From Pinus tabuliformis (taxonomy: Eukaryota > Streptophyta > Pinopsida > Pinales > Pinaceae), in assembly GCA_031772625.1 (NCBI GenBank), contig CM062816.1, positions 835,286,033-835,350,032 of the forward strand: a stretch of DNA of 64,000 bases, read 5' to 3'. The position numbers were made by a program, and so were the translations under genes. Under the pieces are notes generated by a model. The model did not search any database. It saw nothing but the letters and a program-made list of their open reading frames with translations, and had not been told where the DNA came from. Shown piece after piece: positions 11,358 to 23,560 of the stretch. The first letter of the stretch is position 1; every line of letters starts with the position of its first letter.

Positions 11358-12909
11358 TGTTGGAAATAATACTGAGAGGGGGGGGGTGAATCAGTATTAT
11401 TAAGTCAAATATTTTTTTATTTCACGCCCAGATCATATACGCTACTTCAGTTAGAGAAAACCGCGTATATACGCAACTTCAAATAAGGAAACCAGCGTAT
11501 ACCATGCAGACTTATAATTTAATGTATTCTATAGATGTTGATCATTAATCTGTGCATTCGAGTCATGTAAACAGTAACCAGGAACAATAAAAATAGAGTA
11601 GAAGACAATCACACACAAGAACAAAAGATATAAGGTGGAAACCCATTGTGGGTGAAAACCACTTGCTGCAATTCGTCTCTATCTTCTTTTAATTAGAAAC
11701 TTCTTTTTACAATGATTCTGTATTGGTGCAGACTTATACTAGTACGCAGGCTGCAACCTGGAGAGAGCTACAACCCTCTCTTGTTTTCCAGCTTCTTCTG
11801 GAAGGGAGCTGCAACCCCCTTAGCTCTTGTACTAGCTGAGATACTAGTACGTAGGTGCTGACCTAGAGAAGGCTACAACCTTCTCTTCTCTTCCAAGGAC
11901 CACATTTCATCAATTTTCAGACTGGATCCATGAATGTCAAACAAACATCAAGTATATGTGCATCAACCAATCTCCTTTCCACAAACAACTACTGAATCAA
12001 CCAATAACTTCTCAGACTGATGTAATCAGAAAACAATACTAGTAACCAGACACCAATGCTAAACCCAGAACACTGTAGTAATCCACAGAAGCAACTAAAA
12101 TATATTTCAAGAGACATACGCTACTTCATTGTGTATAAACTTGCATACATACGCAGCTGAATCAAGGTCAACCAACGTATACGCTTTCTTCTCTTGCTGA
12201 ACCTGCGTGTATATGCACCTTTGTAGAGCCGAACCTGTGTGTAGATCTATAAAAGATAATTCACCCTTACACTTAAACAGACTTCAGTTATACTCAGATT
12301 ATTAGATTTATAGATCTAATTATGCGCCGATTATAACAGATCAATTCACAAAAGATATTACTATTCAAGCCTTGAGATCTCGACCCATCAATAGAACTTA
12401 TCTATCTTGTAATGCTCAGGTTCCTCCTTGATTCAGATCAGCCCCACAAACAAATCTCTTGCATGTATTCAGATATTCAATACATCAGATGATCCTTGCC
12501 TAATGATCTCCTTCCTCTTTTATAGTCTTAGACCTTTCACAATACCACGGTCCAAACCCATAACAAACCAATACCATGGACCCAATACTTGGGATCAACA
12601 CATCTGACGAGATACTATGGTCCAAAACCATAGGTTCAAATACCAAGGAATAAATACCACTGACCAAACATAAGTTCTCCCACATGTACGTGCTTTTCCT
12701 TGCGTGAAAGTGCATGTATACGCATACGCGACTTTTGAACATCTAACTCGCGTGTATACGCGGCTTGATCATGATGAACCTGTGTATATATATTTTTCCT
12801 TCATTCTGAGAGCCTAAACTGAGATCTGTTACTAGAGAGAGTTGCCATCAAGGACAACACCTGTGCCACACCTGTTCCATAGCGCCAAACCTGTGTCATA
12901 ATGCCAACA
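11358..12909 (-). mobile_element. Solo LTR of family Z, copy 1 (1552 bp)
   Basis: It starts TGTTGGAAAT and ends GCCAACA, flanked by ATGCA on both sides (11353-11357 and 12910-12914). A relative with the same ends is at 56827-58775. Orientation is inferred as minus: read that way it begins TGTTGGCATTATG, has a TATAAAAG box near 12520, and ends in CACCCCCCC-CTCAGTATTAT before CCAACA, as Copia LTRs often do. No internal region or second LTR is present, hence solo LTR. It contains scattered near-palindromic GCGTATATACGC-like motifs (11425-11510, 12117-12240, 12710-12770). It is nested in Copia X copy 1. Confidence 0.85.
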
Positions 12910-13984
12910 ATGCATATGGAAGAAAATGATATAGATGTTACAACAAAGGACATGTAAAATTGTTGAATGCATTGGTGTAACAATAGATGAAGCAATGCCT
13001 TAAACCCAACAACAACCAAATACCAACCAAAAAGAAGAAAATTAGAATGAAGAGCATGATAAGGAACAAGGAGAAGGAGGTGAGCCACTTCATCCAAAAT
13101 CCCCATCCAGGTATGTCCAAAAGAATCATCCAAATAGCCAAATTATTGGAAATAAGGAATCGAGAATTTAAACTAGAAGGAAGCTTGTTAGGAAAACATG
13201 CCATGATAATTTAACTCTGTTATACCTAATGGAACTTAAAAAATTTCCTCCAGGTAGTCAAGATGAACATTGGGTTAAGGCCATGAATGAAGAACTATAT
13301 TAGATTGAGAAGAATGAGGCATGGGAGTATGTTCCAAGATCTAAAGACAAAAATTTGATTGGAACCAAGTGAGTCTACAAAATTAAGTTGAATGAAGATG
13401 GAAAAGTAGTAAGGAAAAAAGGAAGACTTATATGCAAAGGATATGCACAAGTCAAAGGTGTGGATTTTGAAGAAACATTTGCTCCAATATCCAAACTTGA
13501 AGCAATAAGAATGTTCTTGGATTTTTCAAGTTTAAGGGGTATACAGTTTATCAGATGGATGTAAAATCAATATTTCTAAATGGAGAACTACAAGAAGAAG
13601 TATTTATTGAGAAGCCAAAAGGATTTTAACTATCAAAAGACAAGGATTATGTGTGTATGGTCTAAAACATGCACTTAGGACCTAGTACGCTAGATTGGAT
13701 AAATATCTTCAACAGCAAGGATTAAAGAGAGGGGCAGTAGATTGTAACCTTTACATCAAGATTGAAAATGACAATTTGCTAATCATTTTTATCTATGTGG
13801 TTGGCATAATTTTTGGAAGTGACACTAACTCTATGAGAAAATGTTTTGTAGCTAACATGCAGAAAGAGTTTGAAATGTCTATGTTGGACGAACTACCTTT
13901 CTTTCTTGGTTTGTTGGTTCATTAATTGGAAAAAGGATTCTTTATCTCTCATACCAAGTACCTTAAAGAAATATTAAAGAAGTT
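12910..13984 (+). pseudogene. Copia family X, copy 1: linker and N-terminal half of RT
   Basis: After the nested LTR the frame continues GRK-YRCYNKGHVK, then a basic linker, then from about 13250 HWVKAMNEELY, VPRSKDKN, ICKGYAQVKGVDFEETFAP (13430-13485), MDVKSIFLNGELQEEV, and DCNLYIKIE-NLLIIFIYVVGIIFGSD (13740-13830). The expected YVDD box reads YVVG, so the catalytic aspartates are lost. Several frameshifts are present. At 13984 the sequence switches abruptly to a different Copia family (Y) instead of finishing X. Confidence 0.85.
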
Positions 13985-15326
13985 GTGCCAAGGGGTTCTC
14001 TTAGGTGGAGGGAATTGATTACGAGGAGAACTTTGCTCTAGTAGCATGTTACTCTTCAATCATATCTATTCTAGCACTTTCAACGTAGATGGGATGGAAG
14101 ATACATCAAATGGATGTGAAGACAACCTTCATCAACAGAGTGATTGAGGAAGAGGTGTACATATAGTAGCCGAAATGTTTTGAGACCTTAGAAAAAGAGT
14201 CACATGTGTGCGACTCAAGCGAGCACTATATGGATTGAAACAAGTAACACGTGCTTGGTGCACCAGGGTCGACAACTGTTTCACCAGGTTCGGCTTCACC
14301 AAAAGTGAAGCAGATGCAAACCTTTACCATATTGTGGTTGAAGGTAAATTATTTATTACAGTATTATATGTTGATGATTTAATTCTAATAGGTGATGAGA
14401 AACTGGTCAAATATTGCAAAGAGGATCTTGCAAGAGAATTCAATAGGAAGAACCTGAGGCTCATGCATTATTTCCTTGGTATGGAAGTATGGTAAGGAGA
14501 TGAGGAACTATTTGTCTCTCAAGGAAAGTATGCCAATGAGATACTGAAGAAGTTCCACATGGAGAGAAACAAACCCATGGAGACTCCTCTAGTAGAAAAT
14601 GAGAGGAAGGAATATGCTACTTCAGGTGAAGTGGTAAAGGCTACTATTTATAGATAGCTTGTGTGTTCACTTATGTACTTGGTGAACACATGATCAGACA
14701 TGTGTTTTGTAGTTAACCATCTTAGTCAAGAAATGGTTAAGCCAACCAAACTCTATTGGAAGGCATCTAAACATGTGTTGAGATATCTCAGAGGCACCAC
14801 TCAGTTTGGTCTTTGGTACAGACGGATAGAGGGAGTGAAGCTTCAAGGCTTCAAAAATGTAGATTGGGCAGGGAATCCATAAGACATGAAGAGCACGTTA
14901 GGGGGAATCTTCAGTATTGGTTCACCAACATTTTCTTGGTACAACAGGAAGCAGAGATCAATTGTACTTAGTTCAAAAGAAGCATAGTACATGGCTACTA
15001 TTCAAGCAACTTGTGAGGCTATCTGGATGAGGAAGATCCTTGTTGGGTTTTCTGGTTAGCAGATGGATCCTACAATGATTTACTGTGACAACCATAGTTG
15101 TATCAAACTCTATGATAATCCAGTTTTTCATGATCAGTCCAAGAATATCGACATCCAGTATCACCATCTTAGAGACTGTATGCAGAGGAGAATCATGTTG
15201 CTAGTGTACATTTGTATAGAGGAACAAGATGCAAACATCTTGACTGAGGCATTGTCAAGAGGAAAATTTGAGTTCCACAGAGGTAGGATTGGGGTATCTG
15301 ATAATCCCTTTCTTGTTGAGAGGGAC
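13985..15326 (+). pseudogene. Copia family Y, unit 1: RT and RNase H
   Basis: It begins inside RT at KGFSQVEGIDYEETFAP-like sequence (about 13990-14040). Then follow QMDVKTT (14100-14130), RLKRALYGLKQ (14208 on), YVDDLILIGDE (YVDD at 14367-14378), LMHYFLGMEVW, and the RNase H part with VDWAGNP, SIVLSSKEA and EQDANILTEALS. It ends just before a purine-rich tract GAGAGGGA and the 3' LTR. At least six stops or frameshifts are present. The 5' half of Y (gag, protease, integrase, 5' LTR) is missing. Joined to X at 13984. Confidence 0.85.
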
Positions 15327-16200
15327 AATTGAAAATGCAACAAGAAAAATCCTGATTTAATTTTCCCTTGAATTAAATTAGGAGAAAAATTGTAATTCCA
15401 CATCACGAGACAACTTGTATGAGTTAAATAAGTTAATTTGACTTAGTTGGTTCAGTTAATTCGAGTTAAGGGTCTAACTTGAGTCATGTAGAGTGTATCC
15501 TACTTTAGAGGAGCCTTGGTTGAGTTTATTTTGAGTTGTAATCAATTAATTCAACTTAATTGAGTTAAAGTCAGTCAAAGTAGTGCCAACTAATTGAGGA
15601 AATAGTAGGAGGTCTAACAGTGGGGTGCTGCTTCATGTGTTCAACTAGTTAAATGATAATTCAATCATAAATAACTCATGCATGTCAGATATGAGAGTTG
15701 CCTAGTTGAGATTGGAGTTCAAGGGAAGTGTACTATCAGTTGTATAATCATCCAAATTGTACAGGTGTTGCATGCAGTCAAAAGGCATATGACGAATTGT
15801 GAAATTACAATTGAGGAAATTCTATAATTAATAGGGGCTATTTCCAAAGGTAAAGACAAAAGGAAATAGGGACTTGGGCAAGAAAAAATTGGTTAAGTAT
15901 TGGCCGAGGATTTTCAAGGAAGTTGAGAGACATATAGAGATAGTGCAAAGGTTTCTGTATCTTGAGCAAAGCATTGTAATCTTCTCATATTTTTTGACTA
16001 ATGCAATATACATATAACATGGGTTTTTAGTTTTGGATTTCCCCAGGAAATCATCATGTAATGTGTTTATTGAATTATTTATCTTGTATGCTTCACGATT
16101 TCTCAATCGATTAATTTTCTCCCCTGATGAGTAGAGTAGATTCAAGTCTTTTGTTTTAGAAACTTACATAAGCAGTTTGAAACTACAAGGAATTTTTACA
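15327..16200 (+). mobile_element. 3' LTR of Copia family Y, unit 1
   Basis: It follows the polypurine tract GAGAGGGA. The start has drifted to AATTGAAAATG from TGTTGAAAATC in unit 2. It ends in TTTTTACA at 16200. It matches 19309-20185 throughout with moderate divergence, including the GAGTTAA-rich block and GTGTACTATCA. It is followed by ATTAG, the counterpart of the GTTAG target duplication kept after unit 2. Confidence 0.8.
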
Positions 16201-17980
16201 ATTAGCAAAACAAGCCATGATAATTTAACTCTGTTATCCCTATGGAACATCAAAACTTTTCTCTAGGTAGTCAAGATGAAGTTTGGGTTAAGGCCATGAA
16301 TGAAGAACTATATCAGATTGAGAAGAATGAGACATGGGAGTATGTTCCAAGACCTAAAGACAAAAATGTGATTGGAACCAAGTGGGTCTACAAAAATAAG
16401 TTGAACGAATATGGAAAAATATTAAGGAATAAAGAAATACTTGTATGCAAAGGTTATGCACAAGTCTAAGGTGTGGAACTTGAAGAAACATTTTCTCCAT
16501 TAGCTAGATTTGAAGTAATAAGAATGTTCTTGGATTTTACAAGTTTTAAGGGGTATAAAGTTTATCAGATGGATGCAAAGTCAACATTTCTAAATGGAGA
16601 ACTACAAGAAGAATGTTATATTTAGAAGCCAAAATCCTTTTGGCTATCAAAAGATAAGGATTATGCGTGTATGGTCTAAAACATGCACTTAGCGCCTAGT
16701 ACGCTAGATTGGATAAATATCTTCAGCAACAAGGATTAAATGTAGAATTTCCCACTTTAGATCAATAGATTATCCAATATACTAAAGAAAAATACAAGAT
16801 CTACTTCTACAACAAACTTTGCTGAAGCTTAATCGAATTGAGAAAGATCAAATAGAACACATACAACTGAGAATGAGAAACCAATCACACATGAACACAG
16901 AAGAATACTCTAGGGAAAGCCTCATATAAAATCCTTGATCTCTGTATTATCATACAAGTGGAAATTTGTTCAGATTACACAAAGAATCAACTCTCAAGCT
17001 ATCCTGCTCTCTTTGCAATCAAACAATACAGCTCACAGACTGAATAGACACAAGATATGCCTTCCCTCAACCCTCCAAGCCTCCTATTTCCTTGCGCAAT
17101 TTTCCTTGGGGTCCGATGCTGCCACCCATGTGAATTGGACTCATCAGACACTCACTAAAACCAAAAGTAACTGCGCAATCTCCAAGGAATGAATTGCTTC
17201 TACATGCAAGAGATATCCTCCATGGAATATTCCTGCAACTGATAGTACAATGTCCCATCATCTGATCTCAATTGGGTCTCTGTTTGAACTGACATGCATG
17301 AGTTATTTATGAGAGAATATTCAGTTATCTGAAGTGTAGCAGTTACATGCATGCATGCATTAACTAACTGAACTCACAATGAGTTCAACAAACTATTTGA
17401 ACTAATATAACTGGAATTAACTCGGTTAATTGAGCTAACTAATTACAACTCAAATTACAACTCATCCTTATCTCTTTAACTGATGGATAAATTACTCAAT
17501 CAAAGGAGAAACCATTGCATGTCTTCACATAGACTTCATGTTTGATTTTCTACAACTAATTAACTCAAGAGGAATTAATTAATTATTTTACAAACAACTA
17601 CGAAGATCAAATTCGAATTTTACTTCTCTATTTTAGTTCAGGGACTAACTAAAATAGGAAGGTTCTTGAAATGCTATTTATGGCAATGCTATTTTTAGCA
17701 CTTCTATATTTAGCATTTCTTGTTGCTATTTTCAACATTAAAGAGAGGGGAATTAGATTGTAACCTTTACCTGCTAATCATTGTTATCTATGTGTATGGC
17801 ATAATTTTTGGAAGTGACGCTAAAACTATGAGAAAATGTTTTGTAGCGAACATGCAGAAGGAGTTTGAAATGTCTACGCTGGAGGAATTGCCTTTATTTC
17901 TTGGTTTGCTGGTTCATCAATTGGAAAAATGATTATTTATCCCTCAAACCAAGCACCTTAAATAAATATTAAAGAAGTTG
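16201..17980 (+). pseudogene. Copia family X, copy 2: N-terminal half of RT, split by a solo LTR
   Basis: Positions 16201-16740 and 17738-17980 together repeat the RT segment of X copy 1: SHDNL-like start, WVKAMNEELYQIEKNETWEY, VPRPKDKNVIGTKWVYKNKLN, QMDAKSTFLNGELQEE, then after the insertion LDCNLYLLIIVIYVYGIIFGSD. YVDD is again degenerate (YVYG). The frame is broken by stops at about 16467 and near 16620. Its left edge is the end of the Y LTR; its right edge (GAAGTTGTACCAAGG) is the same X/Y junction as at 13984. The whole X-Y unit is therefore duplicated. Confidence 0.85.
16741..17737 (-). mobile_element. Solo LTR (997 bp), related to the Y LTR, inverted
   Basis: It starts TGTAGAATTTCCC and ends TTTTCAACA, flanked by TTAAA at 16736-16740 and 17738-17742. 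X copy 1 at the same site (GGATTAAAGAGAGG, about 13722) has one TTAAA and no insert, an empty-site control. Read on the minus strand it begins TGTTGAAAATAGCAACAAG and ends GAAATTCTACA, close to the ends of the Y LTR, and shares ATAAATAACTCATGCATGTC with it. No internal coding sequence, so a solo LTR of a Y-related family. Confidence 0.9.
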
Positions 17981-19308
17981 TACCAAGGGGTTCTCTCAGG
18001 TGGAGGGAATTTATTACGAGGAGACCTTTGCTCGACTAGCAAGTTACTCTTCAAATAGATCTATTCTAGCACTTTCAATGCAAATGAGATGGAAGATACA
18101 TCAAATGGATGTGAAGACAACCTTCCTCAACGGAGTGATTGAGGAAGAGGTGTGCATAGAGTAGGAAAAAGGTTTTGAGACCTTCGACAGAGAGTCGTAT
18201 GTGTGCAGACTCAAGCGAGCGTGGTATGGATTGAAACAAGCAGCACGTGCTTGGTACACTAGGATCGACAATTATTTCACCAGGTTGGGCTTCACCAAAA
18301 CTGAAACAGATGCAAACCTTTACCATATTATGGTTGAAGGTAAATTATTGATTATAGTATTATATGTTGATGATTTAATTCTAACAGGTGATGAGAAGTT
18401 GGTCAAATATTGCAAAGATGATCTTGCAAGAGAATTCCAGATGAAGGACCTGAGGCTCATGCATTATTTCCTCGTTATGGAAGTATGGAAAGGAGATGAG
18501 GAACTATTTGTCTCTTAGGGAAAGTATGCCAATAGTTGCACATGGAGAGCAACAAACCCATGGAGACTCCTATAGAAGGTAATTGAAGGAAGGAAGATGA
18601 TACTTCAGGTGAAGTGGTAGAGGCTACTATTTACAGACAACTTGTGGGTTCACTTATGTACTCGGTGAACACACGACCAGACATGTGTTTTGCAGTTAAA
18701 CAACTTAGTCAAGCAATGGTTAATCCAACCAAACTCCATTGCAAGGAAACTAAACATGTGTTGAGATACCTCTGAGGCACCACTCAGTTTGGTCTTTGGT
18801 ACAGACGTACAATGGGAGTGAAGATTAAATGCTTCATAGATGTAGATTGGGAAGGGACTCCGTCGGACATGAAGAGCACATCAGGGGGAATCTTCAGTAT
18901 TGGGTCACCAACAGTTTCTTGGTACAATAAGAAGCAAAGATCAATTGCACTTAGTTCAGCTGAAGTAGAGTACATGGCTGCTAGTCAAGCAACTTGTGAG
19001 GCTATCCAGATGAGGAAGATCATTGTTGGGTTATCTGGTCAGCAGATGGATCCTACAATGATTTACTGTGACAATCAAAGTTTTATTAACCTTTCTGAGA
19101 ATCCAAATTTCATCATCAGTCCAAACATATCAACATACGGTATCACCATCTTAGAGATTGTATGCATAGGAGAATCATGTTGTTGGAGTGCATTCCTACA
19201 AAGGAACAAGATGAAGACATCTTGACTAAGGCACTTTCAAGAGAAAAATTCGAGTTCCACAAAGGCAAGATTGGGGTATCTGATAATCCCTTTCTTGTTG
19301 AGAGGGAG
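17981..19308 (+). pseudogene. Copia family Y, unit 2: RT and RNase H
   Basis: Parallel to 13985-15326 and better preserved. It reads KGFSQVEGI-YYEETFA, QMDVKTTFLNGVIEEEV, RLKRAWYGLKQAARAWYTRI (18201 on), YVDDLILTGDE (YVDD 18363-18374) and LMHYFLVMEVWKGDEELFVS. The RNase H part has CFIDVDWEGTPSD, STSGGIFSIGSPTVSWYNKK, SIALSSAEVEYMA and EAIQMRKIIVGLSGQQ. It ends before GAGAGGGAG and the LTR. Stops and frameshifts remain (e.g. after FVS near 18516 and in the last third), so it is not functional. Confidence 0.88.
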
Positions 19309-20185
19309 TGTTGAAAATCAACAAGAAAAATCATGATTTAATTTTCCTTTGAATTAAATTAGGAGAAAAAATATAATTCCACATCACAAGACAACTTGTA
19401 CGAGTTAACTAAGTTAATTTTACTTAGTTGGTTCAGTTAATTTGAGTTAAGGGTCTAACTTGAGTCATGTAGAGTGTCTCCTACTTTATAGGAGCCCTGT
19501 TTAAGTTTATTTTGAGTTGTAATCAATTAATTCAATTTAACTGAGTTAAATTTAGTCAAACTAGTGCCAACTGATGCAGGAACTAGTAGGAGGTCTAACA
19601 GTGGGGCGTTGCTTCATGTGTTTAACCAGTTAACTGATAATTCAGTCATATATAACTCATGCATGTCACATATGAGAGTTACCTAGTTGTGATTGAAGTT
19701 CAAGGGCAGTGTACTATCAATTGTATAATCATCCAATTTATACAGGTGGTGCATGCATTTAGAGGAAGGCCTATGATGGATTTCATAGTGCCAATTGAGG
19801 AATTTACCTAAGTAATATGGACTAATTCCAAAGGAAACAACAAAAGGAAATAGGGACTTGGGAAAGCATAAAATTGGTTAAGTATTGGCCTAGGATTATC
19901 TAGGAAGCTGAGAGACAGATAGAGATAGTGCAGAGGTTGCTCGGGCTTGAGCAAGGGATTGTAATCTTCTCATATTTTATGACTAATGCAATATACAAAT
20001 AACAGGGGTTTTTAGCTATGGCTTTCCCCAGGAAATCATTTTGTAATGTGTTGATTGAATTATTTCTCTTGTATGCTTTGTGATTTATCGATTGATTAAT
20101 TGTTTCCGCTGATGAGTAGAGTTGATTGAAGTCTTTTGTTTTAGAAAATTACATAAGCAATTTGAATCTACAAGGAATTTCTACA
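19309..20185 (+). mobile_element. 3' LTR of Copia family Y, unit 2 (877 bp)
   Basis: It starts TGTTGAAAATCAAC directly after the polypurine tract GAGAGGGAG and ends GGAATTTCTACA. Next comes GTTAG (20186-20190), then X sequence. X copy 1 has one GTTAG at the same X position (13187-13191), so GTTAG is best read as the target duplication of the original Y insertion into X. Confidence 0.88.
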
Positions 20186-21874
20186 GTTAGAAAAACAAGC
20201 CATGATAATTTAAGTCTGTTATCCCTTATGGAACCTCAAAATTTTTCTCTAGGTAGTCAAGATGAACATTGGGTTAAGGCCATGAATGAAGAACTATATC
20301 AGATTGAGAAGAATGAGACATGGGAGTATGTTCCAAGACTTAAAGACAAAAATGTGATTAGAACCAACTGGGTTTACAAAAATAAGTTGAACGAAGATGG
20401 AAAAGTAGTAAGGAATAAAGAAAGACTTGTATGCAAAGGATATGCACAAGTCGAAGGTGTGGAATTTGAAGAAACATTTTCTCTAGTATCTAGACTTGAA
20501 GCAATAAGAATGTTCTTGTCTTTTACGAGTTTTAAGGGGTATAAATTTTATCAGATGGATGTAAAATCAACATTTCTAAATGGATAACTACAAGAAGAAG
20601 TATATATTGAGAAGCCAAAATGATTTCAACTATCAAAAGACAAGGATTATATTAGGTCATGGTACACTAGATTTTGATAAATATCTTTAGCAACAAGGCT
20701 TAAATAGAGGGGAAATAGATTTTAATCTTTACATCAAGATTGAAAATGGAAACTTGCTAATCATTGCTATATATGTGGATGGCATAATTTTTGGAAGTGA
20801 GGCTTACTCTACGATAAAATGTTTTCTAGCTAACATGCATAAGGAGGAAAAATGCTTCTTTATCTCTCAGACCAAGTACCTTAAAGAAATATTAAAGAAG
20901 TTTTATATGGAAAGTTGTGCACCCGTGAAAACTCCCATGACAACAAGATGCAAGCTCAATAAATATTATGAGTCTCTAGAAGCAAACTAGACCATGTAAA
21001 TGTCCATGATTGGAAGCCTTCTTTACTTAATATCTTCAAGACTGAATATCAAGCAATCAATGGGTCTGGTGGGCATATTTTAGTCAATCGTGAGAGAAAC
21101 TCATGTGAATGTAGGCAAAATGATATTTAGATAACTACATGGAACCAATGATTATGGATTATGGTCTCCAAGTGGTAGAAATCTTACTCTCAGAGCTTAT
21201 AGAGATGTTGATTGGGCTAGTAGCATTGATGATAAGAAGAACACCAATTGGGGGGGCTTCTTTTTAGGAAATTATATGGTCACCTGGCTCAACAAGAAAT
21301 GAACCTCCATTTCTCTATCCACAGTTGAGGAAAAATATATTGCGCCAACATCATGCTGCACTCAAGTCCTAGATGAAGCATAATCTCAAGGATCTTCAAG
21401 AAAATGGTGATCAACTTGTGCCCATCATGTGTGACAATCCCAATGCTATCAATAACTCTAAAAGCCTTGTTATGCATTCTAAAACAAATAACATTCCTAT
21501 CAAATACCATTTTCTTCAAGAATGATCTACTGATCAAATTGTTAGACTAGATTATATTAAAAAAAAATAGCAAATTTATGACGTATTTAGCAAAACTCTA
21601 CCTAGAGAAAGTTTTGAATATATTAGACAAAAAATGGGCATAATTTCTTCCTCACAAGGGGGAGTGATCCATTGATTTCAACCAAGAAGCATGTTAATGA
21701 TAGTGGGAGTTCAAGGAAAGTGTATGCATTAGAACAAGGGCAGTATATGCCTTTTGTCATTGATGTTAAAGGGGGAGAATAAGCATACATAAGAAAATAG
21801 GGGGAGTCTAGTCCAAGATCATCAATCACTAGCAGATCTTTGGTGGTGTTTCCATCAATGCAAAAGGGGGATAT
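20186..21874 (+). pseudogene. Copia family X, copy 3: RT to RNase H and 3' end
   Basis: It repeats the X RT segment (LSLMEPQNFSLGSQDEHWVK, VYKNKLNEDGKVVRNK, MDVKSTFLNG) but continues past the point where copies 1 and 2 switch to Y: YLKEILKKFYMESCAPVKTP, MSMIGSLLYL, HGTNDYGLW, YRDVDWASSIDDKK, FFLGNYMVTWLNKK, SISLSTVEEKYIA. The YVDD box reads YVDG. Two short deletions relative to copies 1 and 2 lie near 20650 and 20848. The end is a run of GGGGGAG-type tracts and a final polypurine tract AAAAGGGGGA at 21862-21871. Multiple stops. This is the native right end of X. Confidence 0.85.
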
Positions 21875-22319
21875 TGTTGTAAATATGTTGTCAATGATGT
21901 CAACTACAATGTTATTGATGTCAAAGTCCAACAACATGGATATTATTGAATGTGTATTGTCAGTGTGCATAACATGTTGTTAAGGATGCAATTTGGATAA
22001 CACATCATTGAAGGCATTTCTTCTCTATCTCCCTAGTCAAAATGAGAATGAAATTCATATGGTTGAATAGCTTGTTCTGAGATCTTTCCAATGATGTATG
22101 GGATTCATTCGAATTCCACCGGAATCAAGAGGAAAATTGAAGTTGAAGTGAAGAGGTCCAAGCAAGTTTCTAGTTGGTTAAAGTTCCATAGTCATATCTA
22201 GGTCTCAACAATGTATTCAATGTTTTCAAAGATATTTGTGATGCACTAGGGAGTCTGAGTGTCCACAGATTTCCTGCAACTCCCAAAAATATACACAAAG
22301 AAACTTGATTTGATACCAA
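21875..22319 (+). mobile_element. Partial 3' LTR of Copia family X
   Basis: It begins TGTTGTAAATATGTTGTCAA immediately after the polypurine tract AAAAGGGGGA. Its right end is not identifiable: by about 22262-22319 the sequence belongs to an inverted element whose primer-binding site is at 22311-22318. The boundary is therefore approximate. Confidence 0.55.
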
Positions 22320-23560
22320 TGTGATACGTAAATTTTCGTGGATATTCTAATAGATAGTTTGTCACAACATAGCTGATAAAATTATACTTAAAAATCTTAA
22401 ATCTATACTATGAGGGTTTATTTTTCTTTCAATTTCCCAAAATCTAAATCACTTTTTATTGCATATGCATGCCAAAAATAATTATGCAAAAAATAGAGAA
22501 CAGTGAAACAAAGAATCACAAACCAAAAATGACACAAGATATATCTTTGGAAACTCTTTCAAGAGAAAACCAAACTAAAAGGTGAGGTTTCTCTGCTTTC
22601 TTTCACGAAATAGAAAATTGATGCAAGTACAAAGAAGTCCTATGTCTCTTGGGCTATTATAATGCACAAATCATCTCTGTGTGCTCTCTCCCTATACATA
22701 TCAGCTATTTTTCTCATCTATGGAACAAAATGCACTAAAAATAATGGAAACCCTTTTCCTCCTTGTGGCCCAGTTATAACAATGCATGATAGCCTACTAG
22801 TGGTTAGGTTAGACTCCTCCAACTCTTAACTAGAGTTATAATTTACTCTTCTAGATTCTTCTTCATTATAATAATGTGGCTATCCCCTTTTCTGCGAGTA
22901 ATGGGGGCCGATGTGGCATCCTATCGAATTATGGTGGTCAAATAGGAAGGTCAACTTCTGAGTGGCATAAATTTTTCATACGAACTTCAATTGAGGTGAT
23001 TCTTATACCTTTAGAAAGGTATTTGTGTGTAGAATAGGAAAAAAAAAAGTGCATGCTAAAGAGGCAAGGTTTTACCCCAGAAAATTCCATTTAATTCCTC
23101 AAACATCTCTTGAAAGGTTTCATACGCTAATTTGCCAAATTAGGTCCCAATAGTTAAAATGGTTTTGAGATGATTCCTCCACTTTTTCCACTCTAAAAGA
23201 ATCGAGATGGTTGAAAAAAAAATATAATGATCTAATTCATATCATTCTTTTTGGAGTTATAAGTCTGTCTTCATTTTGTGTATACGTAGTGTTTTTCAAA
23301 AGTTGCAATTTTCATAAATAATTCTTTTTTTTGTTACAGTAAATGATATTCCTCCCTTCTTGGTAAGCATGGGTGGCTTTGGAAAGGATTAATATCAGGT
23401 TGTCACTAAGGAAAATTTGTGTACATTTTATCCTTGAAGTGTACAAAGCGCTACAAAAATGTGTACAATGGTAGAAATTTGAATGACATGTAGAACTTTA
23501 AATGTGGATAGATTTCACATTCTAATTGTAGTAGTGCTTTTGTAGTATTGGTGTACCTAA
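22320..23560 (-). mobile_element. Minus-strand LTR-like sequence with primer-binding site
   Basis: On the minus strand 22318-22311 reads TGGTATCA, the core of the initiator-Met tRNA primer-binding site. It is preceded after one base by sequence ending in CACA (22323-22320), the expected LTR end. The LTR would extend to higher coordinates. I cannot fix its far end or a target duplication, so the right limit is nominal. The coding region is missing, replaced by the Copia X LTR on the left. Confidence 0.4.
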
